64,000 nt of DNA from Micromonospora purpureochromogenes (lineage in GTDB: Bacteria > Actinomycetota > Actinomycetes > Mycobacteriales > Micromonosporaceae): contig NZ_LT607410.1 in assembly GCF_900091515.1 (NCBI RefSeq), positions 5,766,001 to 5,830,000 of the forward strand. The letters run 5' to 3'. Shown piece by piece: positions 27,624 to 35,686 of this stretch. The translations under genes and the position numbers were made by a program. Each line of letters begins with the position of its first letter. Position 1 is the first letter of the stretch. The notes under the pieces were generated by a model. That model was given only the letters and a program-made list of their open reading frames with translations, made no database searches and was not told the DNA's origin.

Positions 27624-30113
27624 TCAGGCCCGCACGCCTTCCGAAGCGGTCGGGGCGGTTCTGCTCGCCCCGATGATGTCGTTCACGCAGCGCAGCACGG
27701 GCCGGGCGGTCAGCGCCACCGGGTCCAGTGGCCGCTCGGCCGACACGGTGAAGGTCGTCGACTCCCCCGGCAGCAGGGTGACCAGCGCCCGGTCGACCTC
27801 GGCGGACGGGTCCAGCCGGTCCGGGAAGAGGGTCAGGTCGCGCAGCACCGTCCGGGCGGTCACCCGGACCCGCCGGCCGTCGCCGCCCGGCTCGACCGTC
27901 GCGTCGAAGCGGGCCGCCGGCCAGTCGATCTCCCGGTCCTCGGCGAAGAACCAGAGGGCCCGCTCGGCCCGGTCGCCGGCCTCGGCGACCAGCAGCTCCC
28001 GACGGGCCTCCTCCGGCCCGGCCAGATCCGCGGGCAGCGCCAGCACCACCGCCGAGTACGGCGGGACGTCCAGCGGGTACCTCGTCTTCGCCCTCGGCTC
28101 ACCGGCCAGGGTCAGCCGGGTGACCGTCGCCGGGGCCCGCCACGGCTCGCCGGTCTCGTTGACCGCCACCAGGGCCAGCCCGCCGTCGCGCGGCTGGACG
28201 GTGAGCAGCCGGTCCGCGTACGCCCGGCGCAGGGCGTACCAGAGCGGCTTGCGGCGGCCGTCGCCGTCGATCGCCGACCACGAGGTCACCGGCCAGCAGT
28301 CGTTGAGCTGCCAGACGATGGTGCCGGCGCAGACGTCCCGGTGCGAACGGAAGTGCTCCACCCCGAGCTGGATGGCCCGCGCCTGGTTGAGCTGGGTGAG
28401 GTAGTGCCAGTCGTCGAAGTCCGCCGGCTCGGGCAGGTGGGCGTCGAGCCCACGCTGGAGCTTGGCGTCGCCGTCGGTGGCCTTCTGGTGGTGCGCCATG
28501 CCCGGCGAGTCGGGCGCGAGCGGCTCGTCGGTCAGCGCCCGGCGCAGCGTCGCGTACGCCGCGGGTGCCTGGTAGCCGAACTCGGCGACGAAGCGGGGCA
28601 CGTACTCGCGGTACTTCGGGTAGTCGTCGGTGTTCCAGACGTCCCAGATGTGCGTGGTGCCGTGCGCCGGGTCGTTGGGGTGGATCTCCTCGCTGCCCGA
28701 CCACGGGCTGCCCGGCCAGTACGGCCGGGTCGGGTCCAGCTCGCCGACGATCCGGGGCAGCAGGTCGAGGTAGTAGCCCCGCCCCCAGGTGCGCCCGGCC
28801 AGCGGCTCCTGCCAGTCCCAGTCGTACCAGCCCCAGATGTTCTCGTTGTTGCCCGTCCAGAGCACCAGCGACGGGTGGCCGGCCAGCCGGGTGACCTGCT
28901 CGGTCGCCTCGGCGGCCACCTCGGTGCCGAACGGCTCCTCCTCCGGGTACGCCGCGCAGGCGAAGAGGAAATCCTGCTGCACGAGGATCCCCAGCTCGTC
29001 GGCGAGGTCGTAGAAGTCCTCCGACTCGTACCGGCCGCCGCCCCAGACCCGCAGCAGGTTCACCCCGGCTCCGGCGGCCTGGTCGAGCCGGTGCGCCAGC
29101 CGCTCCCGGGTGATCCGGCTGGGGAAGGGGTCGTCGGGGATCCAGTTGATCCCGCGAACGAAGACCGGGGTGTCGTTGACGTGCAGCGCGAAGGGGGTGC
29201 CGTGGGCGTCCGGGGTGGTGTCGAGGCGTACCGACCGGAAGCCGATCCGGCGGGACCAGGCGTCCAGGGTCCGGCCGTCCGGCGCGCAGAGCGTGACGTC
29301 GAGCCGGTGCAGCGCCTGCTCGCCGTACCCCCGGGGCCACCACAGCTCGGGGTCGCGGACGGTGAGGGCCGCCACCGCCGTGCGCTCCCCCGCCGGGACG
29401 ACGGCCTCGACGGCCGCGCCGGCGACCGCGGCCCGGACGGTCAACGGGGTGGCCACGACCCGCTCCACCTCGACGTGCAGTTCGACCCGTCCCACCCCGC
29501 CGGCGACAGTGACCAGCGGACGGACGGTGGCGAGCCGGGCGGTGGACCAGGCGTGCAGGCCGATCTCCTGCCAGATGCCGGCGGTGACGAGGGTCGGTCC
29601 CCAGTCCCAGCCGAAGTTGCAGGCCATCTTGCGAATGAACTGGAACGGCTCCGGGTACGCGTTCGGCCGGTCGCCGAGGGCGTCCCGATGCCGTTGCGCG
29701 TAGCGGTACGCCGAGTCGAACCGGACGGTCAGCGTGTTCGCCCCCGGGCCCAGCAGCGCGCCGACGGCGAACCGGTGGCCGCGGTGCATGTTCTCGGTGC
29801 GGCCGACCTCGACCCCGTTCAGGGTGATCGTGGCGACCGTGTCGAGGCCGGCGCAGATCAGGTCGACCCGCTGGTCGTCGCCGGCCCGCCGGTCGAAGGT
29901 GGTCTCGTAGACCCAGTCGGTGCGCCCGATCCAGGCCAGCGCCGTCTCGTTGTCGTCGACGAACGGGTCGGGGATCAGGCCTGCGGCCAGCAGGTCGGTG
30001 TGCACGCAGCCGGGCACGGTGCCGGGCACCGCCCGGCCGGCGATCCCGTCCGGCACCTGCGACCCCGGTACGGCCCGCAGCGTCCAGCCCTCGTGCAACG
30101 TCTGCCGGGTCAC
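27624..30113 (-). CDS. beta-mannosidase, glycoside hydrolase family 2
   Basis: The enzyme removes terminal beta-linked mannose from oligosaccharides. The 829-residue product has the family order: jelly-roll sugar-binding domain (about 1-190), immunoglobulin-like domain (190-300), TIM barrel (300-640) and C-terminal beta domains. The acid/base is Glu424 in TGNNE and the nucleophile Glu511 in VAEFGY; RVWGGGRYE and CNFGWDWGP are typical of GH2 mannosidases. No signal peptide is present, so it acts on imported sugars. The GTG start overlaps an upstream TGA that ends a permease-like tail, and a LacI operator lies about 40 bp upstream. A divergent LacI gene is the likely regulator. No sugar transporter is adjacent. 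Confidence 0.93.
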   Translation of the reverse strand: MTRQTLHEGWTLRAVPGSQVPDGIAGRAVPGTVPGCVHTDLLAAGLIPDPFVDDNETALAWIGRTDWVYETTFDRRAGDDQRVDLICAGLDTVATITLNGVEVGRTENMHRGHRFAVGALLGPGANTLTVRFDSAYRYAQRHRDALGDRPNAYPEPFQFIRKMACNFGWDWGPTLVTAGIWQEIGLHAWSTARLATVRPLVTVAGGVGRVELHVEVERVVATPLTVRAAVAGAAVEAVVPAGERTAVAALTVRDPELWWPRGYGEQALHRLDVTLCAPDGRTLDAWSRRIGFRSVRLDTTPDAHGTPFALHVNDTPVFVRGINWIPDDPFPSRITRERLAHRLDQAAGAGVNLLRVWGGGRYESEDFYDLADELGILVQQDFLFACAAYPEEEPFGTEVAAEATEQVTRLAGHPSLVLWTGNNENIWGWYDWDWQEPLAGRTWGRGYYLDLLPRIVGELDPTRPYWPGSPWSGSEEIHPNDPAHGTTHIWDVWNTDDYPKYREYVPRFVAEFGYQAPAAYATLRRALTDEPLAPDSPGMAHHQKATDGDAKLQRGLDAHLPEPADFDDWHYLTQLNQARAIQLGVEHFRSHRDVCAGTIVWQLNDCWPVTSWSAIDGDGRRKPLWYALRRAYADRLLTVQPRDGGLALVAVNETGEPWRAPATVTRLTLAGEPRAKTRYPLDVPPYSAVVLALPADLAGPEEARRELLVAEAGDRAERALWFFAEDREIDWPAARFDATVEPGGDGRRVRVTARTVLRDLTLFPDRLDPSAEVDRALVTLLPGESTTFTVSAERPLDPVALTARPVLRCVNDIIGASRTAPTASEGVRA

Positions 30114-30148
30114 GACTTCACCGCGCCTTTCATGATTCCGCGCGCCAA
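30110..30148 (-). pseudogene. possible remnant of a sugar ABC permease C-terminus
   Basis: In frame with a TGA that overlaps the mannosidase start (GTGA), codons spell LARGIMKGAVKS. This resembles the conserved end of MalG-type sugar permeases (RG-x-GAVK). No permease body is upstream; instead the frame runs into the LacI operator and the divergent regulator. I infer a deletion that fused the operon promoter to the last codons of a transporter gene. Twelve residues is a short match, so chance cannot be excluded. Confidence 0.35.
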
Positions 30149-30150
30149 GC

Positions 30151-30162
30151 GGGAACGCTCCC
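30151..30162. promoter_or_regulatory. LacI-family operator GGGAACGCTCCC
   Basis: The 12-bp imperfect palindrome differs by one base from the GGGAGCGCTCCC core known for the actinobacterial LacI regulator CebR. It overlaps or directly follows a TATA-like stretch (GATATA on the minus strand) before the mannosidase gene, a position suited to repression by the divergent LacI protein. Confidence 0.7.
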
Positions 30163-30367
30163 TATATCGAGAGACGTCCACTGAACCGGATAAGTGAGGC
30201 CACCGTACGGGCCGTACGCTCAACCGCGCAAGTGATCGTTCAGCAGGCCCGCTGTCCGCCGATCCGGAAGGACGTCCCCCCGACCGGGTCGGGGTAGCGT
30301 GAGGGCCGCCGGTGATCCCGGCGCCGTGGGACCGGCCCAGGGGCCGCGAGGATTGAGGAGCACGCCG

Positions 30368-31387
30368 GTGAAGCGGCCGACCATCGCCGACGTCGCGCGA
30401 CGTGCCGGGGTGTCCAAGGGCGCGGTGTCGTACGCGCTCAACGGGCAGCCGGGCGTCTCGGAGGCCACCCGTCAACGGATCCTGGCCATCGCCACCGAGA
30501 TCGGGTTCAGCCCGAGCAGCGCCGCCCGCGCGCTCTCCGGCGCCACCGCCAACGCCGTCGGCCTGGCCCTGTGCCGGCCCGCCCGGATACTGGGCATCGA
30601 GCCGTTCTTCATGGAGCTGATCAGCGGCGTCGAGGCGGAACTCTCCGCCCGGTCGTACGCGCTCACCCTGCAAGTGGTGGCCGACCAGGAGGCGGAGATC
30701 GCGGTCTACCGCCGCTGGTGGGCCGAACGGCGCGTCGACGGCGTCTTCGTCTGCGACCTGCGCACCGACGACCGGCGGGTGCCGGCCCTGGAGGAGCTGC
30801 AACTGCCGGCCGTGGTGATCGGCGGACCCGGCCACACCGGCAGCCTGGCCAGCGTCTGGTCGGACGACGCGGCGGCACTGGTGGAAACGGTCGAATACCT
30901 GGTCGCCCTCGGGCACCGGCGGATCGCCCGGGTCGGCGGCCTGCCCTCGCTGCTGCACACCGAGATCCGCACCGACGCCTTCGCCGAGGTGTGCCGGCGG
31001 CTCGGGCTGGCCGACGCCGTCACCGTCTGGTCCGACTACACCGGCGAGGAGGGCGCCCGCGCCACCCGCCGCCTGCTCAGCTCCGCCAACCGCCCCACCG
31101 CGGTGATCTACGACAACGACGTCATGGCGATCGCCGGGCTCTCGGTGGCGCAGGAGATGGGGCTGGCCGTCCCCGGCGACCTCTCGATCGTGGCCTGGGA
31201 CGACTCGCCGCTCTGCCAGCTGGTGCACCCGCCGCTGACCGCGCTGGGGCGGGACATCCCGGCGTACGGCGCGCACGCCGCGCGGCAGCTGCTGGCGGTG
31301 ATCGCCGGCGAGCCGGTGAGCGGCCTGCAGGACGAGACCGCCCACCTGACCCCGCGCGGCAGCACCGCGCCGCCCCGGGTCAGGTGA
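30368..31387 (+). CDS. LacI-family transcriptional regulator of mannosidase gene
   Basis: The 339-residue repressor has the N-terminal LacI helix-turn-helix and hinge (residues about 3-58; PTIADVARRAGVSKGAVSYALNG), then a periplasmic-binding-protein-like sensor domain ending with the usual SIVAWDDSPLCQLVHPPLTAL segment. The GTG start follows GAGGAG at 7-8 nt; the longer frame is unsupported. It is divergent from the beta-mannosidase gene with a matching operator between them, so it probably represses that gene and responds to a mannose-containing oligosaccharide. The inducer is inferred only from context. Confidence 0.92.
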   Translation: MKRPTIADVARRAGVSKGAVSYALNGQPGVSEATRQRILAIATEIGFSPSSAARALSGATANAVGLALCRPARILGIEPFFMELISGVEAELSARSYALTLQVVADQEAEIAVYRRWWAERRVDGVFVCDLRTDDRRVPALEELQLPAVVIGGPGHTGSLASVWSDDAAALVETVEYLVALGHRRIARVGGLPSLLHTEIRTDAFAEVCRRLGLADAVTVWSDYTGEEGARATRRLLSSANRPTAVIYDNDVMAIAGLSVAQEMGLAVPGDLSIVAWDDSPLCQLVHPPLTALGRDIPAYGAHAARQLLAVIAGEPVSGLQDETAHLTPRGSTAPPRVR

Positions 31388-31416
31388 ACCGGTTCAGCAT
31401 TTGCTGACAGCCCCGG

Positions 31417-34002
31417 TCAGCGGGAGGCGGACGGGAACTCCTCGAAGTACGCCTCCACCCGCTCCGCCGTGGCCGGCCGGGCCAGCGCGAACCCCTGGCC
31501 GTACGGGCACCCGGCCCGCCGCGCCCGGTCGACGTCGGCGTCGGACTCCAGCTCCTCCACCACCACCGACAGGCCGAGCCGTTCGCCGAGGCTGACCACC
31601 ACGTCGATCAGCGGTCGCTGCGGGTCGTGCGCCGACCCCACCAGCTGCGGCCGGACCTTGAGCAGGTCGATCGGGAGCCGGCGCAGCTGGGCCAGGGAGG
31701 CGTGCTCGGCGCGGAAGTCGTCCAGCGCGGTGCGCGCCCCCAGCGACCGCAGGCCGGCCAGTCGGGCCACCACGGTGGGCAGGTCCCGGCCGATCCGGGG
31801 CTCCGCCACCTCGACCACCAGCCGGTGCGCCGGCACTCCGTGCCCGGCCAGCGTGGCGGCCACCCCGGGCAGGAAATCCGGGGCCAGCAGCTCCCGGGGG
31901 GTCACGTTGACCGCCATCCAGAGCTCCCGGCCCCCGGTCGACCAGCTGGCGAGCTGCCGGCAGGCCCGGTCCAGCACCCAGCGTCCCAGCTCACCGACGA
32001 GGTCGAGGTCCTCGGCCACCGGCAGCAGCTCGGCCGGGAGCACGGTGCCCAGCACCGGGCTGCGCCAGCGCAGCAGCGCCTCGGTGCCGACCGGCTGCCG
32101 GTCGGCCAGCCCCAGCACCGGCTGGTAGACCAGGTCCAGCTCGCCCCGGGTGGCCGCGCCGGGCAGCTCTCGCTCCAGGTCCAGCCGGCGGACCAGCTGC
32201 TCCTCCAGGTAGGCGTCGTACCACTCGACCCGGTTGCGGCCGAGCTGGACGGCGCGCCGCCGGGCCAGATCCGCCTGGCGCAGCGCGTCCTCCGGCCCGG
32301 TGCCGGCCAGCTCGGCCAGGCCGACGCTCACCCGCAGCCGCACCATCGACCCGGGCGTCGGACAGGGCTCGCCGAGCGCGGCGACCAGGCGGCCACCCAG
32401 CGCGTACGCCGGCACCGGACCGGCGTTGGTGAGCACGGCGAACTCCTCGCCGGCCAACCGGGCCACCAGGTCGTGCGGGCCGACCACGTCGCGCAGCCGG
32501 CGGGCGGCCGTGAGCAGCAGGCCGTCCGCCGCCGACGGCCCCACTCCCTCGGTCACCGCGCCGAGGCCGTGCACCTCCACCAGCAGCAGCGCGCCCGGGC
32601 CGCCGCCGCGCGCGACGAGCGCCCGGATCAGCTCGCGCCGGTTGGCCAGGCCGGTGAGCTGGTCGGTGGCGGCCAGCCGGTGCAGCTCGCGTTCCAACCG
32701 GCGCCGCTCGCCGATGTCACGCACGTGCAGCACCACCGCGTCGACCTCGGGCACCCCGCGCAGGTCGCTCACGGTCGACTCGGTCTCCCGCCAGCCCCCG
32801 TCGCCGGTGGCCATCCGAGCCACCAGCAGCAGCGGCTCCTGGCCGCCCCGGGGCGCGGCGAGCCGGCCGAGCGCGCCCGGCGCGTCGTCGGGGTGCAGCA
32901 GGTCGGCCAGCCGCCGGCCGCGCACCTCGTCGTCGCGCAGCCCGAACCACCGGGCGCCGGCCGCGGAGAGCCAGCGCACCCGCAGCTCGTCGTCGAGCAG
33001 CAGAATCAGGTCGCGGCCACCGGAGACCAGCGCCCGGAAGTGCGCCTCCCGGGCGGCCAGCCGACTGGCCCAGTGCCGGTTGTCGGCGGCGGTGATCAGC
33101 TCCCGCCCGACCAGCGGCGGGATCACCGCGAGCCCGAGCAGGACCGCGGTCGGCGTGAAGCTGCCGACCGCCCAGAGGTGGTACCCGGCGGCGAGGGTGG
33201 CCACCGCGGCCGGCGCGGTCACCCGGGGCCAGGCCGGTGGCGGACCGGTGCCCAGCGCCGGATCCCCGGCCGACACCCGCGCCATCCCGGCGGCGGTGAA
33301 CAGGGCACCCGCCAGCAGCGGCGCGACCGCGGTCAGCGTCGTCACGGCCGGCGCCCGGTAGGCCAGCAGCACCACCAGGTCGGCCAGGCCGAGCAGGGCG
33401 GTCGCCGCCCCGGCCCGACAGAGCGCCGCGCCGGGCCGACGGCGCCGCTCGGCCAGCGCGCTCACCAGCAGCACGGCGAGCCCGCCCGCACCGAGCACCG
33501 TGACGGCGCGGGCCAACGGGGGGACGTCACCCGGCGGCAACAGCACCCACCCGGCGAACAGCAGGGCGGTGCCGAGCCCGAGCACGTCGACGGTCCGGCG
33601 CAGCCGGACCCGGGGCGCCAGCCGGGAGTGGCCGGGGAGCAGGAGCAGGCCGCCGCCGTACAGCAGGGTCGCGGCGGCCAACCCGTGGGCCGCGACGTTC
33701 GCGCGCTGTTCCCCGGCGGCCAGCGGCAGGACGGCGACGGTCAGGCCGACCACCAGCACGGCGGCGTCGAGCAGCGCGGCGGCCCGCCGGCGACGCGGCG
33801 CCCGCCGGTCCCGGCCGCCACCGGCGGCGGCCTCCCGGGAGAGTCGGACACCGGCCAGGGCGCAGCCGGCCGCGCCGGCAAGCGTCGTGGCGGCCAGCGG
33901 TGGCAGCACGCCGGCCAGGGCGGCGGCGGCCAGCAGTGCGGCCGCCGCCAGCAGGGCGGCCACCGCGGGCGCGGGGCGGTGGACCAGGTACGCGTGAGGC
34001 AC
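31417..34002 (-). CDS. membrane PAS-GGDEF-EAL protein with degraded active sites
   Basis: The protein (861 residues from the chosen start) has an extended hydrophobic N-terminal region of about eight helices, a PAS domain (about 335-450), a GGDEF-like domain with AGEEF instead of GGDEF, and an EAL-like domain. In the latter, EALLRW and NVTPREL are kept, but loop 6 reads DDFRAEHASL (usual DDFGTGYSSL) and LKID is LKVR. These changes suggest weak or no catalysis and perhaps a receptor or scaffold role. I chose the GTG (MPHAYLVHRP) because GAAGG lies 8 nt upstream; a GTG 78 bp upstream would add residues with atypical codons. Confidence 0.85.
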   Translation of the reverse strand: MPHAYLVHRPAPAVAALLAAAALLAAAALAGVLPPLAATTLAGAAGCALAGVRLSREAAAGGGRDRRAPRRRRAAALLDAAVLVVGLTVAVLPLAAGEQRANVAAHGLAAATLLYGGGLLLLPGHSRLAPRVRLRRTVDVLGLGTALLFAGWVLLPPGDVPPLARAVTVLGAGGLAVLLVSALAERRRRPGAALCRAGAATALLGLADLVVLLAYRAPAVTTLTAVAPLLAGALFTAAGMARVSAGDPALGTGPPPAWPRVTAPAAVATLAAGYHLWAVGSFTPTAVLLGLAVIPPLVGRELITAADNRHWASRLAAREAHFRALVSGGRDLILLLDDELRVRWLSAAGARWFGLRDDEVRGRRLADLLHPDDAPGALGRLAAPRGGQEPLLLVARMATGDGGWRETESTVSDLRGVPEVDAVVLHVRDIGERRRLERELHRLAATDQLTGLANRRELIRALVARGGGPGALLLVEVHGLGAVTEGVGPSAADGLLLTAARRLRDVVGPHDLVARLAGEEFAVLTNAGPVPAYALGGRLVAALGEPCPTPGSMVRLRVSVGLAELAGTGPEDALRQADLARRRAVQLGRNRVEWYDAYLEEQLVRRLDLERELPGAATRGELDLVYQPVLGLADRQPVGTEALLRWRSPVLGTVLPAELLPVAEDLDLVGELGRWVLDRACRQLASWSTGGRELWMAVNVTPRELLAPDFLPGVAATLAGHGVPAHRLVVEVAEPRIGRDLPTVVARLAGLRSLGARTALDDFRAEHASLAQLRRLPIDLLKVRPQLVGSAHDPQRPLIDVVVSLGERLGLSVVVEELESDADVDRARRAGCPYGQGFALARPATAERVEAYFEEFPSASR

Positions 34003-34215
34003 GACGGTCGCCTTCGTGAGGGGGACACGGGGCGGTGCGGCGATGCGGGCGGGACGGGACACAGGACAGATATCCGACACCCACCACCCCCGCCAACGAC
34101 GGATCGGAACCTCGGTTACGGCCCCGCGCAGTGACCCATGTCACTGCCGGATGGCGCCGGTCACCGTCCACCGCCCGGGCGGAGCGGGGCCGTGCCGGGG
34201 TGGGATCATCGGAGG

Positions 34216-34590
34216 GTGAGTAGCGCCGACACCATCCGCTTCCGGTACAACCAGGCCATCCTGGTCGCGGCGATCGTCGCCTTCATCGGCGCCCTGCCGC
34301 TGGCCACCGCCGAGTGGTACCTGCTGCCGGTGCTGCTGATCCCGCTGGCCGTCGCGCTGTGGGCGTGGCGGGCGGGCACCGACGCCGACCGGCGGGAGCT
34401 GCGGCTGCGGGCCGTGGCCGGCAGCCGCCGGATCGCCTGGGACCGGGTCGTCGAGCTGACCGCCGACCCCCGCGGCCGCGCCGTCGCCCGCCTCGACGAC
34501 GGGCAGGAGGTCATGCTGCCCGCGGTGCGCGGCACCGACCTGCCCCGGCTGGTCTCCGCCACCGGGCAGCACCTGCCCGGCGAGCGCTGA
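34216..34590 (+). CDS. small membrane protein, bacterial PH-like domain
   Basis: The 124-residue product has two adjacent membrane helices (about 15-35 and 37-55). A short cytoplasmic beta domain with WDRVVELTADPRGRAVARLDDGQEV follows, resembling the bPH_6 family of actinobacterial membrane proteins. The function is unknown. The GTG has no properly spaced ribosome binding site; GATCAT six bases upstream may be a -10 box of a leaderless transcript. It converges with the hydroxyacid dehydrogenase gene, 6 bp between stops. Confidence 0.72.
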   Translation: MSSADTIRFRYNQAILVAAIVAFIGALPLATAEWYLLPVLLIPLAVALWAWRAGTDADRRELRLRAVAGSRRIAWDRVVELTADPRGRAVARLDDGQEVMLPAVRGTDLPRLVSATGQHLPGER

Positions 34591-34596
34591 GCCCGC

Positions 34597-35523
34597 TCAG
34601 TAGCCGTCGGTCACCGTGTTGACCAGCGGCTCCCCCGCGGCGAACCGCCGCAGCTGCGCACCCACCAGCCGGTACGCCCGCGGCAGCAGGCCGCGTACCG
34701 AGCCGGCGACGTGCGGGGTGAGCAGCACGTTGGGCAGCTCCCACAGCGGATGGTCGGCGGGCAGCGGCTCGGGATCGGTGACGTCCAGCGCGGCCCGCAG
34801 CCGGCCGCTGGACAGCTCCGCCACCAGCGCCTCCGTCCGGGCCACCGGGCCCCGGGCCGCGTTCACCAGCAGCGCGCCGTCGGGCATCGCGGCGAGGAAG
34901 GCCGCGTCCACCATGCCCCTGGTCTGCTCGGTCAGCGGCACCAGCAGCACCACCACCTCCGCCTCCGGCAGCAGCCGGGGCAGCTCGTCCACCCCGTGCA
35001 CGCCGTCGGCCGGACGGGCGGTGCGGGCGACCAGCGTGACGGTGACGTCGAACGGGGCCAGCCGGGCGTGCACCGCCGCGCCGATCGAGCCGGCGCCGAC
35101 GATCAGCACCCGCTTGCCGGTCAGCTCGTCGGTCGGTGCGACCTCGTCGTACGCCCACTCCCGGCGGGCCTGGGCCCGGGCCATCGCGGGGAACCCGCGC
35201 AGCTGGGCCAGGATCGCGGTGAGCACCCACTCGGCGGTGCCGGCGTCGTGCACGCCCCGCGCGTCGCAGAGGGTCACCCCGGCCGGCACCCGGCCGACCC
35301 AGGCGTCCGCCCCGGCGGAGAGGAGCTGGACCACCGCCAGGTCCGGCAGCCGCGCCAGCATCGCGGCGGTGTCCCCGGCGGCCAGGAACGGCGGCACCCA
35401 GAACCGCACCCCGGCCGGGTCCGACGGCGGGCGTTGCGGGTCCGTCCACGCCTGGACGGTGACTCCCGCGGGCGCCTCGCCGAGCAACCCGACCCCGGCC
35501 TCGTGCGGAATCCATACCTTCAC
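34597..35523 (-). CDS. D-isomer 2-hydroxyacid dehydrogenase
   Basis: The 308-residue enzyme belongs to the NAD(P)-dependent D-2-hydroxyacid dehydrogenase family, which interconverts 2-keto acids and D-2-hydroxy acids. The cofactor motif VGAGSIG lies near residue 138, the catalytic Arg in NAARGPVART, the Glu in DVTDPEPLP and the His in LTPHVAGS. It lacks the ACT domain of SerA. The substrate could be glyoxylate, hydroxypyruvate or another keto acid. The start is the GTG beginning VKVWIPHEAG; the longer frame runs into the divergent upstream region. Confidence 0.88.
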   Translation of the reverse strand: MKVWIPHEAGVGLLGEAPAGVTVQAWTDPQRPPSDPAGVRFWVPPFLAAGDTAAMLARLPDLAVVQLLSAGADAWVGRVPAGVTLCDARGVHDAGTAEWVLTAILAQLRGFPAMARAQARREWAYDEVAPTDELTGKRVLIVGAGSIGAAVHARLAPFDVTVTLVARTARPADGVHGVDELPRLLPEAEVVVLLVPLTEQTRGMVDAAFLAAMPDGALLVNAARGPVARTEALVAELSSGRLRAALDVTDPEPLPADHPLWELPNVLLTPHVAGSVRGLLPRAYRLVGAQLRRFAAGEPLVNTVTDGY

Positions 35524-35686
35524 GTCCGCCGACGATAGCGACCGCGACCCGACCCGGTCCCGGCGGACCGGCTCATCGGGGGCGGGCGGCGGGCGACGCC
35601 GCCCGTGGGCGGCACCGCCGCCTGCCGGGTATAACCGAGGGTCGGAGCGCAACCCGGTGCCCCGCACGCCCGCAGACAGGTGACCG

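Noticed and set aside
27561..30197. 878-codon plus-strand open frame opposite the mannosidase gene
   Set aside because: Shadow frame; its ends do not match any regulatory signal and the translation is low-complexity.
30110..31345. 411-codon minus-strand frame opposite the LacI gene
   Set aside because: All but the last dozen codons are the shadow of the LacI gene; only the permease-like tail was kept as a low-confidence remnant.
31394..31407. Palindrome TCAGCA-TT-TGCTGA after the LacI gene
   Set aside because: Six-bp arms between two stop codons; too short for a terminator and in the wrong place for an operator. Probably chance.
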